DNA of 64,000 nucleotides from Sulfitobacter marinus (lineage in GTDB: Bacteria > Pseudomonadota > Alphaproteobacteria > Rhodobacterales > Rhodobacteraceae): NCBI RefSeq assembly GCF_900116285.1, contig NZ_FPAJ01000007.1:1-64000 (forward strand), read 5' to 3'. Below, piece after piece: positions 48,020 through 56,619 of the stretch. A model generated the notes under the pieces. The model saw only the letters and a program-made list of their open reading frames with translations. It ran no database searches and was not told the origin of the DNA. How positions within the stretch are numbered: the first letter of the stretch is position 1; the number at the start of each line of letters is the position of its first letter. A program made the translations under genes and the position numbers.

Positions 48020-49012
48020 GTGATTGATGCACGTTTGCAGCTGGCGCTTGACGGCGGTGGCCTAGAATTACCAGATGAGGGGACGATTGCCGTCTTCCAG
48101 CCGCCCCGTGACAGTGATTTGCCCAGCCTCGACAAAGCCCGCGTTCAGATCATTCAGAATTTCAAACCAGATTATGATGCTTGGGCGGCGCGCGGCTATG
48201 ACGTGGTTCGCAGCTTTGAGGGTGACTATGCGGCCTGCATCGTGTGCCTGCCCCGCGCCAAGGCAGAAGCGCGCGCGATGATCGCCGACGCTTGCGAGGC
48301 CTGCGATGGCATCGTGGTGATCGACGGCCAAAAGACCGACGGCGCTGACAGCATCCTGCGCGAGATGCGCAGCCGCGTGACGATTCACGGGCCGATTTCA
48401 AAGGCGCATGGCAAACTGTTCTGGATCGCCGAACCTGCCGCAGAATTCTTTGTGGATTGGAAACAGGGGCCGGAACGTACCGATGGCGGTTTTTGGACCG
48501 CGCCGGGCGTCTTCTCGGCGGATGGGGTCGATTTGGCTTCGGCGCTTTTGGTGGACGCATTGCCGGAAAAGCTGGGCGCGGAAGTCGCCGATCTCGGCGC
48601 GGGTTGGGGATTCCTCGCGGCTCATATCCTGACGCGGGAAAGCGTTCAAAAATTGTATGTCGTAGAAGCAGGGCATATGGCGTTGGAATGCGCGCGCCGG
48701 AATGTCGGCGACGACCGTGCAGAATTCCTGTGGGAGGATGCCACGGCGTGGGAGCCGCCGCATCGCTTGGATGCGGTTGTAATGAACCCGCCATTTCACA
48801 CCGGCCGCGCGGCCGAACCACAAATTGGTCAGGCCTTTGTCGCGGCCGCCGCGCGTATGCTATCAGGGCAGGGCAAGCTGTGGATGGTCGCGAACCGCCA
48901 TCTGCCCTATGAGGCCGAGCTGAAAGCCCGCTTTGCCCATGTAGAAGAGATCGGCGGGGATGCGCGGTTCAAGTTGTTTCATGCAGCCCGGCCCCTGAAA
49001 AACCGCCGCTAA
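48020..49012 (+). CDS. Class I SAM-dependent methyltransferase (RsmC-like)
   Basis: This 330-residue protein has the two-domain layout of 16S rRNA guanine-N2 methyltransferase RsmC: a degenerate N-terminal half (about 1-150) and a catalytic half with VADLGAGWGFLAAHIL (SAM loop), EAGHMALECARRN and the active-site VVMNPPFHTGRAAEP (NPPF). It starts with GTG 48020, three bases after clpS. No better ATG is available. RsmC or RlmG activity cannot be told apart by reading alone. Confidence 0.85.
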   Translation: MIDARLQLALDGGGLELPDEGTIAVFQPPRDSDLPSLDKARVQIIQNFKPDYDAWAARGYDVVRSFEGDYAACIVCLPRAKAEARAMIADACEACDGIVVIDGQKTDGADSILREMRSRVTIHGPISKAHGKLFWIAEPAAEFFVDWKQGPERTDGGFWTAPGVFSADGVDLASALLVDALPEKLGAEVADLGAGWGFLAAHILTRESVQKLYVVEAGHMALECARRNVGDDRAEFLWEDATAWEPPHRLDAVVMNPPFHTGRAAEPQIGQAFVAAAARMLSGQGKLWMVANRHLPYEAELKARFAHVEEIGGDARFKLFHAARPLKNRR

Positions 49013-49042
49013 GCGCCTTCAGCGCCATAAGGAACAGTTTTT

Positions 49043-49843
49043 ATGTCATTTTCGATCAAAGGCAAAAACGTCATTGTGACGGGCGCGGCAAACGGGATCG
49101 GTCTGGCGATCGCGCGGCAGTTTGCTGACAAAGGTGCCAACGTCATGTGCGCCGATATGGATGAAAAGACGCTGGCCGAAGAATTTGGCAACACCAAGGA
49201 CGAGGGCAATATCCGCTTTTTTGCGGGCGATTTGCGTCAGCGTTTGACGATTGCCAATCTTGTGTCCGCAACCATTGATGCCTTTGACGAGGTCGATGTA
49301 CTGGTGAACGCATCGCGGCAGTTTTTGCCAACGGATGCATTGAACAACGATGATACCAGCGTCGAAACACTGTGGCAGGACAATGTGATGACCGCGCTGC
49401 AGCTGACGCAGCAAGTGTCGAAACGGATGATCAAGCAAGCCGAAAGCCGGCCCGAAGGGGTAATGGGCAGCATTATCAATCTTAGCTCGATCGCATCGCG
49501 ACACACGCGACCCGAGCTGATGGCCTATTCGATGGCCGCCGCCGCGCTGGAGCAGATGACGCGGTCGATGGCATTGACGCTGGCCCCGCACCGGATCCGG
49601 GTGAATGCTGTTGCGTTCGGGTCGGTGATGAGCGGATCATTGAAGGCTTCGGTCGCGGATAACCGCGAATGGCGCGACGATATTCGCAGCCACACGCCGC
49701 TTGGCCGCATCGCATCGCCCTCCGAACTGGCGGATACCATTCAGTTTCTCGCGACGGATAGTTCCAGTTTTATGACCGGCGAAGTGATCGTGGTGGACGG
49801 TGGCCGTTCGCTGCTGGACGCGGTGGATGCACCGGCGCACTGA
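49043..49843 (+). CDS. SDR family oxidoreductase lacking the catalytic lysine
   Basis: This 266-residue classical short-chain dehydrogenase fold has a cofactor motif TGAANGIG (residues 13-20), a DM acidic pair after strand 2, and a serine in NLSSIAS (about 149). The active-site YxxxK reads Y162-S-M-A-A166, so the lysine is replaced by alanine, and the NNAG motif reads VNAS. The C-terminal GEVIVVDGGRSLLD is normal. The enzyme may be inactive, binding-only or mechanistically different. It lies between the RsmC-like gene and hemF. The substrate is unknown. Confidence 0.88.
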   Translation: MSFSIKGKNVIVTGAANGIGLAIARQFADKGANVMCADMDEKTLAEEFGNTKDEGNIRFFAGDLRQRLTIANLVSATIDAFDEVDVLVNASRQFLPTDALNNDDTSVETLWQDNVMTALQLTQQVSKRMIKQAESRPEGVMGSIINLSSIASRHTRPELMAYSMAAAALEQMTRSMALTLAPHRIRVNAVAFGSVMSGSLKASVADNREWRDDIRSHTPLGRIASPSELADTIQFLATDSSSFMTGEVIVVDGGRSLLDAVDAPAH

Positions 49844-49867
49844 TCTGCGCGAAAGAGGTAATAGCAT

Positions 49868-50761
49868 ATGACAGATGATTTCGAGGCGGCAAAAACCCGC
49901 GCGGCAGCATGGTTTCGTACATTGCGAGACCAGATTGTGGATGCGTTCGAAGGGTTGGAAGCAGGGCACGATGCCGGGCCGTTGGCCGATGCGCCTGTGG
50001 GCAAGTTCGAGGTCACGCAAACCAAGCGCAGCAGCGACGATGGATCGGATGCCGGTGGCGGATTGATGAGCGTCATGCGCGGCGGGCGTGTGTTCGAGAA
50101 AGTCGGTGTCAATATCTCGACCGTTTATGGCACATTGGGCGAACGCGCGCAGGTTGCGATGGCGGCGCGAAAGGGCATTCCCGGCATGAAAGACGACCCA
50201 CGGTTTTGGGCCTCTGGCATCAGTCTGGTGGCGCATATGCAAAACCCCCATGCCCCGGCAGTTCACATGAACACCCGCATGTTCTGGACACCCCATGCGT
50301 GGTGGTTTGGTGGCGGGTCGGACCTGAACCCTTGCATCGAATATGCCGAGGATACGGCGCATTTTCACGACCAGCAAAAGGCGCATTTGAATCCGCATGG
50401 TTTGGGATTGTATCCCAAGCTAAAGGAATGGGCCGACGAGTATTTCTATATCCCGCACCGCAACCGTGCGCGGGGTGTGGGCGGTATTTTCATGGATGAT
50501 CATTGCACCGGCGATTGGGAGGCGGATTTTAAGCTGACCCAAGATATCGGCCGTGCGTTTTTGCCAGCCTATGTCCCGCTTGTTGAAAAGCGCAAAGCGC
50601 AGGGCTGGGATGACGCGGATAAGGATGCCCAACTGGTGCATCGCGGGCTCTATGCGGAGTATAATCTGGTTTATGATCGCGGCACAAAGTTCGGGCTTGA
50701 GACCGGGCATGATGCCAACGCCGTATTGATGAGCCTGCCGCCCCTCGCCAAATGGGTGTGA
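49868..50761 (+). CDS. hemF: Oxygen-dependent coproporphyrinogen III oxidase HemF
   Basis: This 297-residue enzyme performs the same step as HemN but uses O2. Family signatures are present: KVGVNISTVYG, MNTRMF in HMNTRMFWTPHAWWFGGGSDLNP, RNRARGVGGIFMDD, and the C-terminal YNLVYDRGTKFGLETG. Having both hemF and hemN in one window fits an organism switching between full and low oxygen. AAAGAGG stands 12 bases before ATG 49868. Confidence 0.96.
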   Translation: MTDDFEAAKTRAAAWFRTLRDQIVDAFEGLEAGHDAGPLADAPVGKFEVTQTKRSSDDGSDAGGGLMSVMRGGRVFEKVGVNISTVYGTLGERAQVAMAARKGIPGMKDDPRFWASGISLVAHMQNPHAPAVHMNTRMFWTPHAWWFGGGSDLNPCIEYAEDTAHFHDQQKAHLNPHGLGLYPKLKEWADEYFYIPHRNRARGVGGIFMDDHCTGDWEADFKLTQDIGRAFLPAYVPLVEKRKAQGWDDADKDAQLVHRGLYAEYNLVYDRGTKFGLETGHDANAVLMSLPPLAKWV

Positions 50762-50774
50762 CGTTCTGACAGCG

Positions 50775-50864
50775 GGCACGGGGGTCAGCCCCCGTCCTGC
50801 GGACTCCCCCGGGATTTTGGACCATTTGGAAATGGGTCGCGGGGGGGCTATGTGCCCCCGTGCC
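50775..50864. repeat. GC-rich inverted repeat between convergent hemF and hemC
   Basis: The outer arms GGCACGGGGG (50775-50784) and CCCCCGTGCC (50855-50864) are perfect over 10 bases. A local hairpin ACGGGGG-TCAG-CCCCCGT (50778-50795) competes with it. The block includes the hemC stop codon (50848-50850) and a GACTCCCCCGGGATTTTGGA core that resembles dispersed intergenic repeats of Rhodobacteraceae (from memory). It probably serves as a bidirectional transcript end. Confidence 0.6.
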
Positions 50865-51801
50865 AGTCGAAGAAATGCGGGCCGGCCTGGGCGAGCAGTT
50901 CCTGGGCGAGGTCGACGCCCATTTGACCGCCATCCGAGATTGGGCCGTTGCGGGTGCCTTTGATGACCTCTGATCCGTCGGGGCGCAAGACTTCGCCGCG
51001 CAGGTGCAGGGTGTCGCCGTCCAGCGTGGCAAGCCCTGCGATAGGCGTTTCGCAAGAGCCGTCCAGTGTGAGCAGGAAGGCGCGTTCTGCGGTCAGGCGT
51101 TGGCCTGTGGGGGTGTCGTGAATGGCGGACAGCAGCGCCTCTGTATCGGCGTCACCAGCGCGGCGTTCGATGCCGATGGCCCCTTGGGCGACTGCGGGCA
51201 GCATGTCGGTGTCGTTGATGGGGGTGGCGGGGACGTTTTCCATGTCCAAGCGGTTCAGCCCTGCCATGGCGAGGAAGGTACATTCTGCCACGCCATCGGC
51301 CAGCTTGCGCAGACGGGTCTGCACGTTGCCGCGGAATTCGACGACCTGCAGATCGGGGCGCTTGTGCAGCAATTGCGCGCGGCGGCGCAGGCTGGAGGTG
51401 CCGACAACCGCGCCTTGGGCCAGTTGATCAAGGGCGGACATCTGGGGAGCGACAAAGGCGTCGCGGGGGTCCTCGCGCGGCAGGAAAGTATCGAGCAGCA
51501 GGCCACCCGGTTGGATAGTCGGCATGTCCTTCATCGAATGGACGGCGATGTCGATCTTGCCCGCCAGCAGGTCTTCTTCGATTTCGCGGGTGAACAGGCC
51601 CTTGCCGCCGATGTCCTTGAGGGGGCGATCCTGGATCATGTCGCCGGTGACCTTGATCACCACCACCTCGAACGCGGTCAGGGGCAGGTTGAACGCCGCT
51701 GACAGCCGCGCACGGGTTTCATGGGCTTGGGCCATGGCGAGGGGCGAGCCACGGGTGCCGATGTGCAAAGGGTTCTGAGGGGTAGGCAGGGTCAGGGTCA
51801 T
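50848..51801 (-). CDS. hemC: Porphobilinogen deaminase (hydroxymethylbilane synthase) HemC
   Basis: This 317-residue enzyme polymerises four porphobilinogens. It begins [19 protein letters not shown] and has [52 protein letters not shown], and the dipyrromethane-carrying cysteine in [15 protein letters not shown] 51801 gives the normal N-terminus. Upstream in-frame codons would run into the hemE promoter. It is divergent from hemE. Confidence 0.96.
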   Translation of the reverse strand: MTLTLPTPQNPLHIGTRGSPLAMAQAHETRARLSAAFNLPLTAFEVVVIKVTGDMIQDRPLKDIGGKGLFTREIEEDLLAGKIDIAVHSMKDMPTIQPGGLLLDTFLPREDPRDAFVAPQMSALDQLAQGAVVGTSSLRRRAQLLHKRPDLQVVEFRGNVQTRLRKLADGVAECTFLAMAGLNRLDMENVPATPINDTDMLPAVAQGAIGIERRAGDADTEALLSAIHDTPTGQRLTAERAFLLTLDGSCETPIAGLATLDGDTLHLRGEVLRPDGSEVIKGTRNGPISDGGQMGVDLAQELLAQAGPHFFDWHGGT

Positions 51802-51910
51802 GAAGTTCTCTTTGGGCCAAGTCAATTTTGTGCGACAATGCGGCACCCGCGCCTTGACTTCCAGCCCTCACATCTTGACCAAGGCAAAAGATTACCTGAG
51901 GAGCCGACAC

Positions 51911-52960
51911 ATGGCGCAGACAACAGCCCCAACCAAAACCATTTTGCGCGCTTTGGCGGGTGAAACGCTGGCGACACCGCCGATCTGGATGATGCGTCAG
52001 GCGGGGCGCTATCTGCCCGAGTATAAGGCCACGCGCGCCGAAGCGGGGGATTTCCTGTCGTTGTGCTATAATCCTGATCTGGCGACCGAGGTGACTTTGC
52101 AGCCGATCCGGCGGTTCGGGTTTGATGCAGCGATCTTGTTTGCGGATATTTTGCTGGTGCCACAAGCGCTGGGGGCCGATCTGTGGTTCGTCACCGGCGA
52201 AGGGCCGCGCTTGTCCACGGTCACCACCCAAGCGGATTTTGATCAGTTGAAGCCCGTGGACGATATCCACGAGACGCTGAACCCGATCTATCAAACCGTG
52301 CGCAACCTTGCGGGGGCGTTGCCACCGGAAACCACGCTGATCGGTTTTGCGGGCGCGCCGTGGACGGTGGCGACCTATATGATCGCGGGGCAAGGCACCA
52401 AGGATCAGGGGCCTGCGCACCAGTTGCGGATCAATGACAACCCGCTATTTGAATCGCTGCTGAACCTGATCACCAAGGCGACGATTGAATATATGTCGGC
52501 GCAGATCGAGGCTGGCGCGGAGGTCATGAAGATTTTCGACAGCTGGGCGGGGTCGCTTTCTGGCGAGGCGTTCCAGAAATACGCGCTGGAGCCGGCGCGC
52601 GAGATCACCCAAGAATTGAAGAAGCGCCACCCCGGCATTCCTATCATTGGCTTCCCGCGTGAGGCGGGCGATCAGTATATCGGCTTCCACAAGGCCACTG
52701 GTGTGGATTGCGTTGCGCTGGATAATTCCGTGTCTGCTGAGTGGGCTGCGGCCAATGTTCAGGTGGATGGCTGTGTGCAGGGCAACCTTGCGTCACGCCA
52801 TATGGTCACCGGTGGGCAGGATTTGATTGATGAGACGCGCAGCATCGTAAAGGCCTTTTCCAAAGGGCCGCATATCTTTAATTTGGGTCACGGCATCACG
52901 CCAGACGCCAATCCTGACAACGTTCAATTGATGATTGATACGGTTCGCGACGCAGGTTGA
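51911..52960 (+). CDS. hemE: Uroporphyrinogen decarboxylase HemE
   Basis: This 349-residue enzyme decarboxylates uroporphyrinogen III to coproporphyrinogen III. It has the signature [14 protein letters not shown] near the N-terminus, [14 protein letters not shown] with the catalytic aspartate, [23 protein letters not shown], and [15 protein letters not shown] at the end. ATG 51911 has GAGGAG 10-15 bases upstream. With hemC, hemF and hemN it supplies most of the late haem pathway. Confidence 0.96.
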   Translation: MAQTTAPTKTILRALAGETLATPPIWMMRQAGRYLPEYKATRAEAGDFLSLCYNPDLATEVTLQPIRRFGFDAAILFADILLVPQALGADLWFVTGEGPRLSTVTTQADFDQLKPVDDIHETLNPIYQTVRNLAGALPPETTLIGFAGAPWTVATYMIAGQGTKDQGPAHQLRINDNPLFESLLNLITKATIEYMSAQIEAGAEVMKIFDSWAGSLSGEAFQKYALEPAREITQELKKRHPGIPIIGFPREAGDQYIGFHKATGVDCVALDNSVSAEWAAANVQVDGCVQGNLASRHMVTGGQDLIDETRSIVKAFSKGPHIFNLGHGITPDANPDNVQLMIDTVRDAG

Positions 52961-53022
52961 TGACATTAGATTGGTTTTGGCCCTTGACGGGGGCCAAGGC
53001 CCGTCATATTCGAAGCGCCGAT

Positions 53023-53099
<77 letters not shown>

Positions 53100-53305
53100 T
53101 CCCCCACCCCTGAAATTTTGCGGTTTGGCCCGAAATATGCCGACCATAGCATGTCCGACATGTGAAATATTATGCATCACCGAAGAATTTCGTTTGACGG
53201 TTACAAAGTCAGCCGCGCTAAGTTGCTTTAATCTGTGGGTTTTACCAATGCGCAAAGGCCAATGCGGCATTGCACAGAAAGAGCGCTGAAAAGTTAATGA
53301 CAAAT

Positions 53306-53326
53306 ATTGTTAGATGGCCTAACAAT
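53306..53326. promoter_or_regulatory. 21-base palindrome upstream of the TRAP transporter
   Basis: The arms ATTGTTAG and CTAACAAT are separated by ATGGC. It lies 190 bases before dctP in the 416-base gap 53100-53515. The same gap holds two shorter palindromes, CATGTC-C-GACATG (53150-53162) and TGTTG-GG-CAACA (53356-53367), but no gene is visible. It is a candidate operator for the regulator of the aromatic operon. Confidence 0.45.
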
Positions 53327-53515
53327 TTTGATAAGAAGCGTCGCGTTGCCTGATCTGTTGGGCAACATGCACGCAAGGGGAGGGAAACGGATGTATGGAG
53401 GAGAGCATCACATCTGTGATTGCTGTGCATCTGTTGTTGTCCCCGAGTTTAAACGAGTTTGCGGAAAGCGTGCATAAAGCGGGCACCGTTACGACCAACT
53501 ATAGGGAGAGAAAAC

Positions 53516-54550
53516 ATGATGATGAGAAGAACCGTATTGGGTGTCGCTGCGGCCGCACTTGCCGTGGGGATGAGCGCGACAGGTGCCTTGGCACAAGACG
53601 TCACGCTGCGCATGCACCAGTTCCTGCCACCACAGGCCAACGTGCCCAAGCAGGTGTTGGACGTTTGGGCCGATAAGGTTCAGGCAGACAGCGGCGACCG
53701 GATCAAGGTTGAACGTTATCCGTCGATGCAGCTTGGCGGCAAACCACCAGAGCTGATGGACCAAGCGATTGATGGTGTGGCCGATATCGTGTGGACCGTG
53801 GTCGGCTATACGCCGGGCCGCTATCCGTCGACCGAGGTATTCGAATTGCCGTTCATGGTGAACGATGCACGGGCGGCCAGCTCTGCCTATTGGCAGATGT
53901 TTGAAAAGCACATGAAAGATGGCGAATTCAAAGATGTGCACATCTTGGGCACATGGGTGCACGGCCCCGGTTTGTTGCACACCAATAAAGAGGTGCGCAC
54001 GCCTGCTGATATGCAAGGTTTGAAAATTCGCGGCGGATCACGTCTGGTCAACCAGCTTTTGGAAACAACTGGTGCAACACCTGTTGGCATGCCAGTACCC
54101 GCAATTCCCGAAGGCCTGTCCAAAGGAGTTATCGACGGGACGACCATCCCTTGGGAGGTGACGCCTGCGCTGAAAGTGTCGGAACTGGTCAAGAACCACA
54201 CCGAGTTCACGGGCTCTGCGCTGTATACGTTGACCTTTGTTCTGGCGATGAACAAAGACAAGTACGAAAGCCTGCCTGACGATCTGAAAAAGGTCATCGA
54301 CGACAATTCCGGCCATGAGTTCTCGGTTTTTGCAGGGGGGACGCAAGCGGATGCAGATGGCCCCGCGCGCGAAATCGCGGTAGGTCTGAACAACAACATC
54401 GTCACCTTGTCCGACGCGGAAACGCAGGTTTGGCGTGATGCCGCGCAGCCGATCTATGCGAGCTGGATTGCTGACATGGACAGCAAAGGCATCGACGGTC
54501 AGGCCCTGATCGACGAAGCCCGAGGCCTGATGGACGCGTACGGTAAATAA
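53516..54550 (+). CDS. TRAP transporter substrate-binding protein DctP
   Basis: This 344-residue periplasmic binding protein has a signal peptide at about residues 1-26 (ATGALA before QDV). The mature part starts VTLRMHQFLPPQANVPKQ and contains the family helix LKIRGGSRLVNQLLETTGATPVGMP with the conserved arginine that binds carboxylates, then GVIDGTTIPWEV. ATG 53516 has AGGGAGAG upstream. It is the first gene of dctPQM, directly before aromatic CoA ligases, so an aromatic carboxylate is the likely substrate (inference). Confidence 0.93.
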   Translation: MMMRRTVLGVAAAALAVGMSATGALAQDVTLRMHQFLPPQANVPKQVLDVWADKVQADSGDRIKVERYPSMQLGGKPPELMDQAIDGVADIVWTVVGYTPGRYPSTEVFELPFMVNDARAASSAYWQMFEKHMKDGEFKDVHILGTWVHGPGLLHTNKEVRTPADMQGLKIRGGSRLVNQLLETTGATPVGMPVPAIPEGLSKGVIDGTTIPWEVTPALKVSELVKNHTEFTGSALYTLTFVLAMNKDKYESLPDDLKKVIDDNSGHEFSVFAGGTQADADGPAREIAVGLNNNIVTLSDAETQVWRDAAQPIYASWIADMDSKGIDGQALIDEARGLMDAYGK

Positions 54551-54567
54551 GCTAACGACATTAGCCA

Positions 54568-54598
54568 TGGCCTGCGGCGCATCAAACGCCGCAGGCCA
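54568..54598 (+). promoter_or_regulatory. Stable hairpin between dctP and dctQ
   Basis: 12-base perfect arms (54568-54579 and 54587-54598) with a 7-base loop lie 18 bases after the dctP stop. There is no T-tract, so this is more likely an mRNA-stability element than a terminator. It would keep the binding protein in excess over its permease. Confidence 0.7.
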
Positions 54599-54636
54599 AT
54601 CGCCACACCAAAATTGTCTAACTTAAGAGATGTCAT

Positions 54637-55218
54637 ATGCATCGGCTGATACAATTTCTTGCCCGGTTTACAGCAGTTATCGGGGGGCTCGTCTTGGTCG
54701 TGCTGATTCTGATGACGACGCTTTCGATTATCGGGCGCACCGCGAACAAAGTGCTTCATAACGAGTTCTTCCAAACCCAGTTGAACGGCCTGTCCCAAGC
54801 CTTGCTTGACCTAGGGATCGGAGAGATCAACGGCAATTACGAACTGCTAGAGGCTGGCATTGCCTTCGCGATTTTCTCGTTTCTGCCGATTTGCCAGTTT
54901 TACGGAGCCCATGCGAGCGTTGATATCTTTACCTCGGTTCTGTCGCGGCGGGCTAACCGCTGGATCGCCGCATTCTGGGAGCTGATCCTGACAGCAGTGA
55001 TTATTCTGATCGTCTGGCGGTTGTTCGAGGGGATGCAGCGCTATATCGGCAATGGCGAGACAACGCTGTTTTTACAATTTCCGGTCTGGTGGGCCTATGC
55101 CGCCAGTTTCGCCGCGGGCATCATATCCTGCATCGTCGCGGCATATTGCGCCGTTGTGCGTGTGATCGAAGCAGCGACCGACGCAAACATCCTACCCAGC
55201 GAACAAGGGGCACATTGA
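54637..55218 (+). CDS. TRAP transporter small permease DctQ
   Basis: This 193-residue protein has four membrane helices (about 15-35, 70-90, 108-130 and 145-168), as in DctQ/YhdT-like small subunits. The conserved motif FLPICQFYGAHASVDIF lies near the middle. It is separated from dctP by 86 bases with a stable hairpin and is followed immediately by dctM. Confidence 0.9.
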   Translation: MHRLIQFLARFTAVIGGLVLVVLILMTTLSIIGRTANKVLHNEFFQTQLNGLSQALLDLGIGEINGNYELLEAGIAFAIFSFLPICQFYGAHASVDIFTSVLSRRANRWIAAFWELILTAVIILIVWRLFEGMQRYIGNGETTLFLQFPVWWAYAASFAAGIISCIVAAYCAVVRVIEAATDANILPSEQGAH

Positions 55219-55219
55219 C

Positions 55220-56539
55220 GTGACCAATCTAGAACTGGGCTTTTGGTCCTTTCCTGTGCTTTTGTTGATGATCTTTTTGCGCGCGCCGATCGGATTGGCG
55301 ATGCTGCTGTGCGGATTTGGCGGCTGGTATTTCGCCATGGGCGGCAACCCGACCCCGCTGCTGGCCAAGCTGAAATCTGAGACCTACACGACATTTTCAA
55401 GCTATTCATTGTCGATCATTCCGATGTTTTTGCTGATGGGGCAATTCGCGACCCTGTCGGGCATGTCCACGGCGCTGTTCAAAGCCGCCGAAAGCTTTCT
55501 GGGGCATCGCAGGGGTGGTGTCGCGATGGCCGCCGTCGGGGCCTGTGCCGGCTTTGGCGCGATCTGCGGCAGTTCGCTGGCCACGGCGGCAACCATGTCC
55601 AAGGTCGCCCTGCCCGAACTGCGCCGCTATGGCTATTCAGGGGGCTTTTCCACCGCAACACTGGCGGCGGGCGGCACGCTGGGCATTCTGATCCCGCCTT
55701 CGGTAATCTTGGTGATTTACGCAATCTTGACCGAACAAAACATCGCCAAGCTTTTCCTTGCCGCGTTCATTCCCGGCATTCTCGCGGCGCTTGGGTATAT
55801 CATTACGATTTCGATCTATGTGCGCCTTAACCCCAATTCGGCGGGTACGCGCCCTGCGGTGCCGATGGGCGAAAGGTTCAAGGCGTTGGCCAACACATGG
55901 CCAGTTCTGGTGATTTTTGTCGTCGTTGTGGGCGGCATCTATCTGGGATGGTTCACCCCGACTGAAGGGTCCGCCATCGGTGCGGCAGGCACGGGGCTTG
56001 CGGCGTTGCTGTCTGGCAGCTTGAACTGGTCGTTGCTGCGCGAAAGCCTTCTGGGCACTGCGAAAACCACCGGCATGATCTTCTTTATCGTGCTGGGGGC
56101 CGGGTTCTATAACGGTTTTCTGGCGCTGTCTGGCGTGCCGCAATTTATGTCCGATTGGGTTGTTGGGCAGGGCTATAGCCCCTGGTTGGTGCTGACAATC
56201 ATTTTGGTGTTCTACCTGATCTTTGGTTGCCTCATGGACAGCCTGTCGATGATCCTTCTGACCGTGCCGATCTTCTTTCCGGTGATTTCAGCGATGGATT
56301 TCGGGATGAGCACGGAACATGTGGCAATTTGGTTTGGTATCTTGGTTCTTATTGTCGTCGAGGTGGGGCTGATTACGCCGCCCGTGGGGATGAACCTGTT
56401 CATCATCAACTCGATGGACCGCGAAACACCCATGACCGAAACCTACAAGGCCGTGATGTATTTCGTCGGATCCGACATCGTCCGTGTGATCATTCTGGTG
56501 ATGTTCCCCGCGATCACATTGTTCCTGTTACCGGGCTAG
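55220..56539 (+). CDS. TRAP transporter large permease DctM
   Basis: This 439-residue protein has about 12 helices. Signatures are FLRAPIGLAMLLCG, ATAATMSKVALPELRRYGYSGGFSTATLAAGGTLGILIPPSV, and near the end LITPPVGMNLFIIN. It imports the substrate using the Na+ gradient together with DctPQ. It starts with GTG 55220, one base after the dctQ stop. Confidence 0.93.
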   Translation: MTNLELGFWSFPVLLLMIFLRAPIGLAMLLCGFGGWYFAMGGNPTPLLAKLKSETYTTFSSYSLSIIPMFLLMGQFATLSGMSTALFKAAESFLGHRRGGVAMAAVGACAGFGAICGSSLATAATMSKVALPELRRYGYSGGFSTATLAAGGTLGILIPPSVILVIYAILTEQNIAKLFLAAFIPGILAALGYIITISIYVRLNPNSAGTRPAVPMGERFKALANTWPVLVIFVVVVGGIYLGWFTPTEGSAIGAAGTGLAALLSGSLNWSLLRESLLGTAKTTGMIFFIVLGAGFYNGFLALSGVPQFMSDWVVGQGYSPWLVLTIILVFYLIFGCLMDSLSMILLTVPIFFPVISAMDFGMSTEHVAIWFGILVLIVVEVGLITPPVGMNLFIINSMDRETPMTETYKAVMYFVGSDIVRVIILVMFPAITLFLLPG

Positions 56540-56541
56540 GT

Positions 56542-56610
56542 TTGGCCCCGTTCCCGCGTTGCAGCGCGGGTGAAAACATTCATTAGGTCCGCCTTGTCCG
56601 GCGGGGCCAA
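56542..56610 (+). promoter_or_regulatory. Structured leader (three-way junction) before the acyl-CoA ligase
   Basis: The arms TTGGCCCCG (56542-56550) and CGGGGCCAA (56602-56610) are perfect over nine bases and directly abut the GGAGG ribosome binding site. Inside lie CCCGCG/CGCGGG (56553-56570) and CCGCC/GGCGG (56589-56604). The last of these competes with the outer stem for bases 56602-56604, so two folds are mutually exclusive. Confidence 0.5.
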
Positions 56611-56619
56611 GGAGGAATC

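Noticed and set aside
53459..53515. Upstream start for DctP adding 19 residues
   Set aside because: It would put a basic stretch before a normal signal peptide. ATG 53516 has the better ribosome binding site.
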